A DNA stretch of 64,000 bases from JAITVM01 sp031551135 (GTDB lineage: Bacteria; Bacillota; Clostridia; Lachnospirales; JAITVM01). The DNA lies in assembly GCA_031551135.1 (NCBI GenBank), contig JAVBOA010000030.1, forward strand, positions 1-64,000, in the 5' to 3' direction. The translations under genes were made by a program, and so were the position numbers. Shown here one piece after another: positions 42,626-52,458 of the stretch (the first letter of the stretch is position 1; each line of letters begins with the position of its first letter). A model generated the notes under the pieces. The model was not told the origin of the DNA. It made no database searches and was given only the letters and a program-made list of their open reading frames with translations.

Positions 42626-43984
42626 CTATTTAAAATCCATTGGCACTAAGCCTATTCCGCCGAAACGTCCGTTATATGAAACGACGTATTTCATTTCTTC
42701 TCCATTTGAACAAGTGTAGCTTATTCCTGTTTTTGGCGTTCCTTCTGGAACGATGGCATCGATAATCAACATATCCTGCGGCGAAAACTTATCGATTGTT
42801 TTTTTGATGGAAATGCTTTCGAGGTCATGTCCTTCTTTCCAATCCAATTCATGTACACTTAAATTCGTAACTGATGAATTTATCCAAAACATATTTTGTT
42901 CGGAGTCTTTATCGATAAGGACTTCGGTAATTTCTTTAAATTTTCCAAGCAAAGCTTTGTCATAAGGCGTGCCATAAAGCTCAAAATCTAAATTTTTTGG
43001 GTTCTCTGCTTTTTCATTGTACATAATTAAAACAGTTCTTGTAGAGTTGTTCCACGCAACAGTTCCGTGAAGCGTTTCGACAATAAAACGCATTGGCAAA
43101 AGTACCCTGTCTTCCCTTATAATCGGCATTGTATCCATTGTTATGGGATTACCGTTTAAATAAGCGGTTTTGCTGTTTATTTTAAATGTTAAATTTTCAT
43201 CGTTTAAATTTATTTTTACTTCACGTTCAGCGTCGTCCCATAAAACTTCGGCACCGAAATTTTCGGCTATTGTTCGAACAGGGACAAGCGTGCGGTTGTC
43301 AACAATAATCGGTTTTGTATGAGCGGGAACGAGAATATTATTGATTATTATATTTGTGTTTGGGATTTTTGCGTCGAGTTTGTATTCAGAAGTCAGTTGA
43401 TCTTTTGCCCAAGACATTTCGGTTTTAAAAGACATTTCGTTAAGCGGGTAAGCGTATTTATCTATTAATTTAATATCGACAAAAATGCTGTCGCCTTGTT
43501 TCGCATCTCCGATATAATTAAAATATTCGTTACCTTCGTAATATAAAGAATTTTTCAAAAGTTTCTCGTCTTTGACAGTCAAGGCTGAATAGCGTATAAA
43601 ATCATCGGGCGCGCCTTCCAAAACCTTTATTTCTCTGTCAGGGTTTGTAAAAAGTCCGTATTTTGCGTCCAATTGACCGATTTTTAAATATTCACCGTCT
43701 GCAAGTTTGTACACTTCACAGATATTTCCAAGAGAGCTTTCCATTTCTAAAAAAATCTCCGGAACAGCATCAGAATTTATATCATAAAATCCAACGCTTT
43801 TGGCAAATTTAAAATCATTGCTGACTTTTTTGGCTTCTTCAGAAACTTTCTGATAATCCTCTTCTTCAAAATGAAGCAGTGCGTGCTGAACTACAAAGTC
43901 CTTTAATTGAGTTTTATAATCTGCCGCCTGAATAACTGTAGAATTCATGAGCAACAATAGAATAAACGAAATGAAATATTTCAT
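42626..43984 (-). CDS. Exported protein with copper amine oxidase N-terminal (stalk) domain
   Basis: A 452-residue exported protein. The signal peptide is residues 1-20 (FISFILLLLMNSTVIQA). Residues 25-200 are unrecognised and may be a small ligand-reading domain (DINSDAVPEIFLEM). Residues about 215-315 form the copper amine oxidase N-terminal domain: IIVDNRTLVPVRTIAENFGA, VLWDDAEREVKI, REDRVLLPMRFIVETLHG. In Clostridia this module is a common wall-associated domain and carries no oxidase activity. ATG 43984 follows GGGGGGATAGAA; upstream frame to 44080 has no site. The C-terminal 130 residues are unrecognised. Confidence 0.8.
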   Translation of the reverse strand: MKYFISFILLLLMNSTVIQAADYKTQLKDFVVQHALLHFEEEDYQKVSEEAKKVSNDFKFAKSVGFYDINSDAVPEIFLEMESSLGNICEVYKLADGEYLKIGQLDAKYGLFTNPDREIKVLEGAPDDFIRYSALTVKDEKLLKNSLYYEGNEYFNYIGDAKQGDSIFVDIKLIDKYAYPLNEMSFKTEMSWAKDQLTSEYKLDAKIPNTNIIINNILVPAHTKPIIVDNRTLVPVRTIAENFGAEVLWDDAEREVKINLNDENLTFKINSKTAYLNGNPITMDTMPIIREDRVLLPMRFIVETLHGTVAWNNSTRTVLIMYNEKAENPKNLDFELYGTPYDKALLGKFKEITEVLIDKDSEQNMFWINSSVTNLSVHELDWKEGHDLESISIKKTIDKFSPQDMLIIDAIVPEGTPKTGISYTCSNGEEMKYVVSYNGRFGGIGLVPMDFK

Positions 43985-44021
43985 TTCTATCCCCCCTAAA
44001 AAAATATACAATACTTTAATT

Positions 44022-44258
44022 TTATGAGCCGAGTTTTTGAAGCAAGGTTTGAATAAAATCTTTTTCCTGAATCTGTGCAACTACGTTAATGTCGAAAGCC
44101 AATAAAATAAAATTAAGTATGTAAAGAATTAAAACCGTAAATAGCAGATAAGGAAACCAAGATCCATGGAAAGCGCTTTTTGACCAATCATGTTTTAAAA
44201 CAAAATATATCAGCAAAATCGCGAATAGTATTGAGAAGATATTGCCAATTGTGTTCAT
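44022..44258 (-). CDS. Small two-helix membrane protein
   Basis: A 78-residue protein with two hydrophobic helices (about 5-20 and 35-60) and a charged tail ending in QEKDFIQTLLQKLGS. AAAGGGGATAGG lies before the ATG at 44258, a strong site; the longer frame to 44288 reads through it. It ends 38 bases before the start of the stalk-protein gene on the same strand, so both may be co-transcribed. I recognise no family. Confidence 0.6.
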   Translation of the reverse strand: MNTIGNIFSILFAILLIYFVLKHDWSKSAFHGSWFPYLLFTVLILYILNFILLAFDINVVAQIQEKDFIQTLLQKLGS

Positions 44259-44628
44259 GCCTATCCCCCTTTGTTTGATATTAAGCATTTTTTATATTGC
44301 TCTATTTTTTTACCGAAATGGTATTTCATAGCGGATTACAAAAAAGATTTGAATGCTTTTTTGATTTACATCATAAAACATGCAATTTCATTGTCTCAAA
44401 TCAGCAATTATATTGAAATCCCTACTTATGAAATATTTTACACTACTTTTATATTCAAGTAAACTTATAATTTAATACAAATCAGAAAATATGGCGATTT
44501 ACGAAATTTATTCAGCTTGCTTGATTTTTATTGATTAATTTCCTATAATTTCAATATCATACTAATTCCCTTTTAAAGAATAGAAAAATGAAAATAGTAT
44601 TAACAAAAAAACTATCAGGAGTTGAATT
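44259..44628. other. Divergent intergenic region
   Basis: About 370 AT-rich bases between the small membrane protein gene and addA. No gene is seen. A short-form repeat lies at 44559-44600. CAGGAG before 44629 is the addA ribosome site. Confidence 0.5.
44559..44600 (-). repeat. Short form of the palindromic repeat
   Basis: 42 bp: ATACTAATTCCCTTTTAAAG, then AATAGAAAAATGAAAATAGT and AT. The left end is of the AATTC type seen in copy 53768, the right end of the AAAATAG type, so its arms are mixed. The central GC-rich stem is missing. It ends 28 bases before addA. Confidence 0.75.
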
Positions 44629-47600
44629 ATGTCGAATATTTTTTTTACAGAGGAACAAAGCAAAGCTATTTATTCTAAAAACGCTGATATACTTGTAGCG
44701 GCGGCGGCAGGCTCGGGAAAAACCGCCGTTCTTGTGGAGCGAATAATAAATATTATTTCGGATGTTCAAAATCCTGTTGATATTGATAAAATGCTGATTG
44801 TGACATTTACAGACGCTGCGGCGAACGAAATGAAACAACGTATTTCCGCTGCAATCTCAAAATTGCTGGAAAAAAATCCGAATGACGAACATCTTCTGCG
44901 CCAAAGTCTTTTAGTAAACAGAGCAAACATAAGTACAATCCACAGTTTTTGTTCAAAGGTCATTAGGCAGAATTTCAATCAAATCGATATCGACCCTGCT
45001 TTTCGGATTGCAGATAAAATTGAAATTATGCTTATTAAACAACAATTGATAAGCGAGCTTTTTGAAAATGAATATGCGAATGAAGATAATCAATTGTTTT
45101 TTGATTTAGTGGAATTTTTCGGCGATAAAATTCATGATGATTCCTTCGTTGAATTATTTTTGAGAATTTATGAATTTTCAGTTTCAAACCCGTGGCCGGA
45201 GGAGTTTATAAAATCAGCCGCCGAAAAATTTGATTTATCCGGAGTCGAGTCTTTAGACGAAACAATTTGGGCGAAAATAATCAAGGAAGACATTTCAGTA
45301 AGATTGGAATATATGCTGAGATGCTTGGAAATAATGGAGAAAATCTGCAAGATGCCCGGCGGACCGGAAAAGTATTTGGAAAATATAGTTGATGACCGCC
45401 TAGTACTCGAATCTACATTAAAATATACGAAAAAATCTCTAGATTGTCTTTATGAAAATCTTGACCAATTTAAGCCAGTTCGTTTGAAAACTATAAAAGC
45501 GAATGAATTGGATTCGGAAGAACTAAAGGAAAAATTTAAACGAATCAGAGATAAAGAAATTAAAGATGATATTACTGATATAAAAAAGAAATATTTTTTC
45601 AAATCTCCCGAAGAAATGCTCGAGGATATTAAAAAAATTTATCCGCTTATGAATTATTTAAGTGAGCTTGTTGTAAAATTTTCAAAAGCTTTCACGCAAA
45701 TGAAACGTGAAAAAAATATTTTGGATTTTAACGATTTGGAGCATTTTTGTTTGCAAATTTTGCTGGAAGAGGGCAGCAATGAAAATAATATTCGATATTC
45801 AAAAGCGGCGGTCGAGTTTCAAAATAAATTTCATGAAATTTTGATTGACGAATATCAAGATATAAATTATGTTCAGGAATTAATACTTTCTTCGGTATCC
45901 AAAAAGCATAACCGTTTTATGGTAGGCGATATAAAACAGAGTATTTACCGGTTTCGGCGCGCGCGCCCCGAGCTTTTTATTCAAAAATATAATTCTTACA
46001 GCGAAAAAGACGGAGATGATAATCTTAAAATCGATTTATACAGAAATTTCAGAAGCCGAAAATCCGTAATTAATTCGATAAATTTTATTTTTTATCAAAT
46101 AATGTCGCAGGAAGTCGGCGAGGTTTTTTATAACGAATCGCAAGCTCTTTACGCCGGTGCGGAATATTTGGAAAACGAAAAAGCGTCCGGAGCTACGGAA
46201 ATTATTTTAATTGAGGATAAATTTAAAGGCGATATCGACGAAGGAATTGAGGAGCTTCACAAAATCGAATTGGAAGCGCATATTGTTGCAAAAAGAATTT
46301 TGGAACTGAAAGAAAAATCCTTTGTTCAAGAAAAAGGCGAACAGCGTCCCGTGAAATTCAGTGATATTGTAATTTTAGTCAGAAGCATAGAAAGCACGGG
46401 CGAGACTTTTACGGAGATTTTGAAAAAATACGATATTCCGGTTTATGCGAATACAAATAACGGTTTTTTTGATTCTTTGGAAGTTTTGACGATTTTGTCA
46501 TTTTTGCAAATAATCGATAATCCACGGCAGGATATTGACTTGATTACGGTTTTGCATTCTCCGGTTTACGCCTTTTCTGCGGACGAGCTTTTGGAAATAC
46601 GAAGCACGAGCGGAACTCGGCCAATACAGCAAGAAAAATTAAGTGCAAAAAAAGCAATGTCATTTTATGATTGCCTAAAACAATATAATTCTAAGCCGGA
46701 AATTAAAAGCAAAATAAATCGATTTCTGAACGATTTGAACCATTGGCGTGAATTGCGGGTTTTTACACCGATAAACGAAATTATTTTTAAAATCTATGAC
46801 GAGACAAATTATTATGATTATGTCGGGGTTATGCAGGGCGGAAATATCAGACAGGCGAATCTTCGAGCTTTGCAGGAAAAAGCCGTAGAATTTGAAGCTA
46901 CAAGTTTGAAATCGCTTTTTCATTTTGTAAAATACATCGAGCGTATTCAAAAAATAAATAACGATATCGGCAACGCAAAAATTATTTCCGAAAACGAAAA
47001 TCTTGTTAGAATGATGACTGTACATAAATCAAAAGGTCTTGAGTTTCCGATAGTTTTCGTTTCACTTTTGGGAAAAGAATTTAATTTTAAAGATGAAAAA
47101 AATAAACTTAATATTCATCACGAATTGGGTTTCGGGCCGGTTTATTTGGATTTGGAAAACCGTATCCGCTCAAATACCATTGCAAAAATTGCGGTTAATA
47201 AAAAAATGCGTAAAGAATCGGTTTCCGAAGAAATGAGGATTTTTTATACAGCCTTAACGCGCGCAAAAGAAAAATTAATTTTGAGCGGAACAATTTCCAA
47301 TCTTACTAAAAAAACGGAGGATTACAGGCTTTTTGAAGATTATACCGAAAAAACTCTGCCGCCGTATTATCTTTTGAAATCAAGAAATTTTTTGGATTTT
47401 TTAATGCCGGCCGTTTTTCGGCATAAGGATTTTAACAGCGGAAATATTTTTTATAATAAAGAAATCTACGATTTCGATACAAAATTTGAGATAAAATATT
47501 ATTCGCAGAATGATGTTTTTGAAGACGCAAAAGAAGAAGCTGATAATGCGAAAATTTTATATGAGAATCTGCAAAATATTGAGTATAATCAAAACGCCGA

Positions 47601-48279
47601 GGAAATCAAAAATAAATTATCTTGGGTTTATAAATTTGACATCGAGCAAAAACTTCCGACAAAAGTAAATATATCTGAAATAAAGCGCGCTTACACCGAA
47701 GAAGAAAACGAATTTGATGAAGAAGTAGCTTTTGATATTCCGAGTTTTATTTTGGAAAAGGAAGAAATTAAAGGCGCGAGCTTCGGCGTTTTAATTCATA
47801 AAGTTCTGGAAAATTTAGATATAACCCATGACACAAATATCGAAAAAATAAAAACTCTGCTTTATTCGCTTTTGAAGAAAAATATTTTGACAGAAAAAGA
47901 AGTATTGGCTGTTCCGATAAATAAAATTTTGAAATTTGTAAATTCGGAAATCGCGGAGCGAATCAGAAATTCAGATACGGTAAAACGTGAAACGCCTTTT
48001 GTTTTGGGGCTTTCGCCGAAAGAAATTTATCCCGACAGCGAAATCGAGGACGAAAAAATTCTTGTTCATGGAATTATAGATTGTTTTTTTGAGGAAAAGG
48101 GAGAAATAATCATTGTTGATTATAAAACCGATCATGCTAAAAAAGACGAAATAAAAGAACGTTACAAAACCCAAATGTCAATCTACAAAAAAGCCGTCGA
48201 GCGGAGCACGGGCAAAAAAGTTTCGGAAGTTGTTTTATATCTTTTTGGAAATTCGGAAACTGTGAATTATGATGTATAA
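44629..48279 (+). CDS. addA: ATP-dependent helicase/nuclease subunit A
   Basis: The motor and nuclease subunit of AddAB, which processes double-strand breaks for recombination. The 1216 residues contain an UvrD-type helicase: Walker A AAAAGSGKT with Lys31, TFTDAAANEMKQRI, STIHSFCS, Walker B LIDEYQD near 405-411, VGDIKQSIYRFRRA, and MMTVHKSKGLEFPIVFVSLL. The C-terminal RecB nuclease motif is intact: HGIIDCFFE and VDYKTDH with Asp1164 and Lys1166. AGGAG precedes the ATG. addB, normally the gene before addA, is not in this window. Confidence 0.96.
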   Translation: MSNIFFTEEQSKAIYSKNADILVAAAAGSGKTAVLVERIINIISDVQNPVDIDKMLIVTFTDAAANEMKQRISAAISKLLEKNPNDEHLLRQSLLVNRANISTIHSFCSKVIRQNFNQIDIDPAFRIADKIEIMLIKQQLISELFENEYANEDNQLFFDLVEFFGDKIHDDSFVELFLRIYEFSVSNPWPEEFIKSAAEKFDLSGVESLDETIWAKIIKEDISVRLEYMLRCLEIMEKICKMPGGPEKYLENIVDDRLVLESTLKYTKKSLDCLYENLDQFKPVRLKTIKANELDSEELKEKFKRIRDKEIKDDITDIKKKYFFKSPEEMLEDIKKIYPLMNYLSELVVKFSKAFTQMKREKNILDFNDLEHFCLQILLEEGSNENNIRYSKAAVEFQNKFHEILIDEYQDINYVQELILSSVSKKHNRFMVGDIKQSIYRFRRARPELFIQKYNSYSEKDGDDNLKIDLYRNFRSRKSVINSINFIFYQIMSQEVGEVFYNESQALYAGAEYLENEKASGATEIILIEDKFKGDIDEGIEELHKIELEAHIVAKRILELKEKSFVQEKGEQRPVKFSDIVILVRSIESTGETFTEILKKYDIPVYANTNNGFFDSLEVLTILSFLQIIDNPRQDIDLITVLHSPVYAFSADELLEIRSTSGTRPIQQEKLSAKKAMSFYDCLKQYNSKPEIKSKINRFLNDLNHWRELRVFTPINEIIFKIYDETNYYDYVGVMQGGNIRQANLRALQEKAVEFEATSLKSLFHFVKYIERIQKINNDIGNAKIISENENLVRMMTVHKSKGLEFPIVFVSLLGKEFNFKDEKNKLNIHHELGFGPVYLDLENRIRSNTIAKIAVNKKMRKESVSEEMRIFYTALTRAKEKLILSGTISNLTKKTEDYRLFEDYTEKTLPPYYLLKSRNFLDFLMPAVFRHKDFNSGNIFYNKEIYDFDTKFEIKYYSQNDVFEDAKEEADNAKILYENLQNIEYNQNAEEIKNKLSWVYKFDIEQKLPTKVNISEIKRAYTEEENEFDEEVAFDIPSFILEKEEIKGASFGVLIHKVLENLDITHDTNIEKIKTLLYSLLKKNILTEKEVLAVPINKILKFVNSEIAERIRNSDTVKRETPFVLGLSPKEIYPDSEIEDEKILVHGIIDCFFEEKGEIIIVDYKTDHAKKDEIKERYKTQMSIYKKAVERSTGKKVSEVVLYLFGNSETVNYDV

Positions 48280-48393
48280 TGAAATAAAACTCTGTTCCCC
48301 TTGTTTTTCATGTGTTATACTTGCTATTGAATTATTTTATTATAAAAAATATTTTATAAAAATACAGGCTGCCGACAAATTCGAAGAGCTTTA

Positions 48394-48488
48394 CAAAATG
48401 CCATAGGCATTTTGCATAAAGTTCTTTTGCTTCTTTTCTTTCAAGAAAAGAAGGCGGGTTTGGGCTGCAAGCCCAAGCTTTTAAAAGC
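48394..48488 (+). other. Cluster of four hairpins in the leuS leader
   Basis: Four successive palindromes: CAAAATGCC/GGCATTTTG (48394-48414); CTTCTTTTC/GAAAAGAAG (48430-48453); TTGGGCT/AGCCCAA (48460-48476); GCTTTTAAAAGC (48477-48488). The last ends 30 bases before the leuS ATG. The T-box signature is absent. It may be a repeat-type element, an attenuator, or a protein binding RNA. Confidence 0.6.
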
Positions 48489-48518
48489 AGCGCAAGAAAT
48501 ATGCAAAAGGAGTCAGAT

Positions 48519-50921
48519 ATGAAACCGTATAATTTTAAAGAAATCGAAGAAAAATGGAGAACTAAATTAGAAGAAGGCTATATAAACGGAGACGACGACA
48601 ATAAAGAAAAATATTATTGTTTGGATATGTTTCCGTATCCGTCATCGACCGGCCTGCACGTGGGGCATTGGCGCGGTTACGTTCTAAGTGATGTTTTGAG
48701 CCGCTACAAAATTTTGCAGGGTTTTCAGGTTCTGCACCCGATGGGTTGGGACGCTTTCGGTCTGCCTGCAGAAAATTACGCCATAAAAACCGGAATCCAT
48801 CCGTCCAACGGAATAAAAAATTCTGTTGAGATTTTTAAACGCCAATTGCATGAAATTTCGGCTGTTTACGATTGGGAAAGAGAAATAAATACAACAGACC
48901 CGAATTATTATAAATGGACTCAGTGGATTTTTGTGCAGATGTTCAAAAACGGTTTGGCATACGAAAAAGAAATGCCGCTAAACTGGTGTCCGAGCTGTAA
49001 AGCCGTTTTGGCAAACGAAGAAGCAACTAACGGAGTTTGCGACCGCTGCGGCGCAAGCGTGACCAAAAAAATGCTTCGCCAGTGGATGCTGAAAATTACT
49101 AAATATGCCGAAAGATTGCTTGCCGATTTGGATAAACTGGATTGGCCGGAAAAAGTTAAAAAAATGCAATCCGATTGGATCGGAAAATCTTACGGAGCAG
49201 AAGTCGATTTCTCTCTGGACGGTTTTGATGAGAAAATAAAAGTTTTTACAACAAGACCCGACACGCTTTATGGTGCTACATTTATGGTGCTTGCGCCGGA
49301 GCATGAGCTTGTTTTAAAAATCACTAAGCCCGAAATTAAAGAAAAAATGGATAAATATATTTTTGATGCAAGTACAAAATCTTCTGTAGACCGAATGTCG
49401 GATAAAGAAAAAACCGGCGTTTTTACCGGAACTTACGCAATAAATCCGTTGAGCTTGGAAAAAATACCAATTTGGGTTTCGGATTATGTTTTGAAAGATT
49501 ACGGAACTGGTGCGATTATGTGCGTTCCGGCGCATGACGACAGAGACTTTGAATTCGCCAAAAAGTTCGGTATAGAAATCAGAATGGTAATTCAAAAAGA
49601 AGGCGACGAAAATACAAATCTCGAAAAAGCCTTTGTTGATGAAGGAATCATGGTTAATTCCGAAGCGTTTAACGGAATGAAATCCGGAGACGCAAAAGAA
49701 TTTGCGATAAATTATGTGGAAGAAAAAGAAATCGGAAAACGTACGATAAATTACAAATTAAGAGATTGGGTTTTCTCACGTCAAAGATATTGGGGCGAGC
49801 CGATTCCGATTGTGCATTGTGACAAATGCGGCGTTGTTGCCGTTGACGAAAAAGATTTGCCGGTTCTTTTGCCGGATGTTGAATCGTATCAGCCGACAGA
49901 TACCGGAGAATCTCCGCTTTCGAAAATTGACTTTTGGGTAAACACAACATGCCCGAAATGCGGCGCGCCTGCGAAACGCGAGACAAATACAATGCCGCAA
50001 TGGGCAGGTTCTTCGTGGTATTTTTTAAGATACGCCGACCCGAAAAATAATGATGAGCTTGCGTCCAAAGAAGCTCTTAAAAAATTCCTGCCTGTGGATA
50101 TGTATATCGGCGGAATAGAGCATGCCGTGCTTCATTTATTATATGCAAGATTTTACACAAAATTTTTATTTGATATCGGAGCGGTGGATTTTGAAGAACC
50201 GTTTTTGAGACTTTTCAATCAAGGAATGATTTTGAGAAACGGCGTAAAAATGAGTAAATCGCTTGGGAATGTAGTTTCGCCGGACGACCTTGTAAATAAA
50301 TACGGCTGTGATTCGCTCAGAATGTACGAGCTTTTCGTCGGCCCGCCCGAGCTGGATTCGGAATGGGACGACAGCGGAATTGACGGAGTTTTCAGATTTT
50401 TAAATAAACTCTGGAAAATGGTTAATTCGGTGGAAATAGTCGAAACCAATCGTGAATTTGAGCAAGTCAGAAATAAAATGATTTACGAAATCACAAGCCG
50501 TATCGAAAATCTTACAATGAATACCGTTGTAAGCGGTTTTATGGAATATACAAATAAATATAATCTGCTTGCGAAAAAATATAACGGTATCGATAAAATC
50601 AGCCTTGAGACGTTTTGCATTCTGCTTGCGCCTTTTGCGCCGCATATCGCAGAAGAAATGTGGGAAAATTTAGGCAACAGTGTGACTGTTTTCGAACAAA
50701 AATGGCCGGAATATGACGCTGAAAAAATGATTGAGGACAATATCGAAATCGCTCTTCAAATAAACGGAAAAGTTAAAGAAGCGCTTCTTATCGAAAAAGA
50801 CAGCGAAAAAGATATTGTTTTGGAAAAAGCGAAAGAAAAGCTGCAAAGCAGGCTGGATGGAAAAACTATTGTAAAAGAAATCTATGTGCCGAACAAAATT
50901 GTTAATATAGTAATTAAATAA
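48519..50921 (+). CDS. leuS: Leucine--tRNA ligase
   Basis: A class I synthetase of 800 residues that charges tRNA-Leu. The HIGH-type site is in MFPYPSSTGLHVGHWRG near residue 46, and KMSKS at 577-581. The editing domain is present between (TTRPDTLYGATFMVLAPEHE; GTGAIMCVPAHDDRDFEFA), as are zinc-type cysteines (CPSCKAVLANEEATNGVCDR) and the C-terminal anticodon and Leu-specific domains. ATG 48519 follows AAAGGAG; the frame to 48501 reads through that site. A terminator follows. Confidence 0.98.
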   Translation: MKPYNFKEIEEKWRTKLEEGYINGDDDNKEKYYCLDMFPYPSSTGLHVGHWRGYVLSDVLSRYKILQGFQVLHPMGWDAFGLPAENYAIKTGIHPSNGIKNSVEIFKRQLHEISAVYDWEREINTTDPNYYKWTQWIFVQMFKNGLAYEKEMPLNWCPSCKAVLANEEATNGVCDRCGASVTKKMLRQWMLKITKYAERLLADLDKLDWPEKVKKMQSDWIGKSYGAEVDFSLDGFDEKIKVFTTRPDTLYGATFMVLAPEHELVLKITKPEIKEKMDKYIFDASTKSSVDRMSDKEKTGVFTGTYAINPLSLEKIPIWVSDYVLKDYGTGAIMCVPAHDDRDFEFAKKFGIEIRMVIQKEGDENTNLEKAFVDEGIMVNSEAFNGMKSGDAKEFAINYVEEKEIGKRTINYKLRDWVFSRQRYWGEPIPIVHCDKCGVVAVDEKDLPVLLPDVESYQPTDTGESPLSKIDFWVNTTCPKCGAPAKRETNTMPQWAGSSWYFLRYADPKNNDELASKEALKKFLPVDMYIGGIEHAVLHLLYARFYTKFLFDIGAVDFEEPFLRLFNQGMILRNGVKMSKSLGNVVSPDDLVNKYGCDSLRMYELFVGPPELDSEWDDSGIDGVFRFLNKLWKMVNSVEIVETNREFEQVRNKMIYEITSRIENLTMNTVVSGFMEYTNKYNLLAKKYNGIDKISLETFCILLAPFAPHIAEEMWENLGNSVTVFEQKWPEYDAEKMIEDNIEIALQINGKVKEALLIEKDSEKDIVLEKAKEKLQSRLDGKTIVKEIYVPNKIVNIVIK

Positions 50922-50936
50922 ATTTATGAATGAAAA

Positions 50937-50980
50937 AGCTGATTTTCTGATTTGTGTGAATGGAGAGAATCGGTTTTTTT
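50937..50980 (+). terminator. Terminator of leuS
   Basis: AGCTGATTTTCT (50937-50948) pairs with AGAGAATCGGTT (50964-50975) at all 12 positions with G-U allowed, then a T-run. Confidence 0.75.
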
Positions 50981-51072
50981 GTTGCGCTGTTCCAAATATC
51001 ACTTGCATAAAATAATATATTTTGGAAAATATAGATTTTAATACAAAAATTTTTGCCAGTAGGAGGAGTAAT

Positions 51073-52401
51073 ATGAAAAAATTTGTTGCTTTGATAATAT
51101 TAATGATAATTTTCCAAAATAATATTTATGCCGAAAAGTTTCCGGAAAACGATAGTTTTGAGAATTCCGAAATTTTCAGCGGGATTAATCTCGAGGATTT
51201 TAACCTGAATAAAAATGTTCTTCGTGCGGAATTTGTTGCGGTTCTGAATAATATTTACCAATTGGAAAATAACGCCGAGCTTAAATTTGTTGATGTAATG
51301 CCCGGAAATTGGTTTTATGAAGATATACAGACGGCTGTCGGGGAAGGCTATGCAAAAGGCTATTCTGATGTGATTTTTTTGCCGCTGAATGCGATTACAC
51401 GGGAAGAAGCGCTTGTTATGATTGCGAATAATTTAGAACTGCCGGTCGGCGGAAAAAGTGACACGCGTTTTCTTGATGACGATGAAATTTCCGATTGGAG
51501 CAGAAATGAAATTACGGCCCTAGTAAATGAAGGATATTTTGATTCTTATAATGAAAAAAATTTAAGACCGAAAGATTTTTTGAAATGGAAAGAGGGCATA
51601 GAGATAGCTGAAAAATTATCAGGCAATGAAAAACTATCTTATGACGAGGAAGATGTTCCGCTTGGCAATATTGAAAAAGCCGAGGAGTCGTTTGAAAATC
51701 AGAAATATTCTTTTTATGATGATTATTACCGGAAAGAAACACAAAAAGATTCGCAGATAGCGGATGAAGATTCTGACGAATTCGAAGATGATTTTGATAC
51801 TGATTTCGATAATGATTTCGAGGATAATAATATCGATATTATTTCGGTAGATGAAAAAAATTCTATAGATGATGGTTTTGAGGATGAAATAATTCAGCCG
51901 TCTTATTTTCCGAGCGCACCTCCGGAAGAAATCCCCGAAAGCGAAAAAATGCCGTTTCCGACTGTTTCGCCCGAAACGACTAATAAAATAGATACGACTG
52001 TAAGACCGCGTCCGAGTTTCACACCGTCTCAAAAAGATCCCGACACTGAAAGCAATGAAGATGCGGATTCGGATAATCCAGAATACGAAGCATGGAGTTT
52101 CAGAAACGAGCTGAAAGGCTACAAATATGGTGCAATAGTGACGAATCTCGGAAAAATATGGCAGCAATCTAAAAATGATACACTTTGGTACGGCGAGCCG
52201 GGCGAAGAAGAATCTTGGCTGGAAATCGGTATTATTGAAAATTATGAGCCGGAAAAATGGGATTACACACGTCAAAGCGTCAGAGGATATCTGCCGAATA
52301 CAAAAGTAAAATTAAACGGTAAAATATACAATCAAGCTTATAATTCCAGAATTTACTGGGGCGTACCCGGTGTGGACAAAATTTGGGAATTAATAGAATA
52401 G
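51073..52401 (+). CDS. SLH-domain exported protein with acidic linker
   Basis: A 442-residue surface protein. The signal peptide is residues 1-20 (LIILMIIFQNNIYA). Two or more SLH modules cover about 35-185 (KFVDVMPGNWFYEDIQTAVG, YAKGYSDVIFLPLNAITREE, LRPKDFLKWKEGIEIAEKL), which anchor to wall polymers. A very acidic Asp/Glu stretch (about 225-285), then a Pro/Thr/Ser linker, and a C-terminal aromatic module (about 345-442) follow. ATG 51073 follows AGGAGGAG; the frame to 51022 has no site. It is the second SLH protein here, but the C-terminal half is unrelated to that of the gene at 20381. Confidence 0.8.
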   Translation: MKKFVALIILMIIFQNNIYAEKFPENDSFENSEIFSGINLEDFNLNKNVLRAEFVAVLNNIYQLENNAELKFVDVMPGNWFYEDIQTAVGEGYAKGYSDVIFLPLNAITREEALVMIANNLELPVGGKSDTRFLDDDEISDWSRNEITALVNEGYFDSYNEKNLRPKDFLKWKEGIEIAEKLSGNEKLSYDEEDVPLGNIEKAEESFENQKYSFYDDYYRKETQKDSQIADEDSDEFEDDFDTDFDNDFEDNNIDIISVDEKNSIDDGFEDEIIQPSYFPSAPPEEIPESEKMPFPTVSPETTNKIDTTVRPRPSFTPSQKDPDTESNEDADSDNPEYEAWSFRNELKGYKYGAIVTNLGKIWQQSKNDTLWYGEPGEEESWLEIGIIENYEPEKWDYTRQSVRGYLPNTKVKLNGKIYNQAYNSRIYWGVPGVDKIWELIE

Positions 52402-52411
52402 TTTAGATTTT

Positions 52412-52437
52412 GCCCCTATAAAATCTTTTATAGGGGC
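52412..52437. terminator. Perfect bidirectional terminator
   Basis: GCCCCTATAAAA and TTTTATAGGGGC form a perfect 12-bp stem with a two-base centre, between the converging SLH and aroA genes. Confidence 0.88.
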
Positions 52438-52458
52438 AGAAAATTTTTTTAAAGACGT

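Noticed and set aside
42626..43984. A copper amine oxidase enzyme
   Set aside because: Only the small N-terminal stalk domain is present; the catalytic beta-sandwich and topaquinone site are missing.
48280..48518. T-box riboswitch before leuS
   Set aside because: The conserved T-box sequence and the specifier-loop arrangement are absent; only unrelated palindromes are present.
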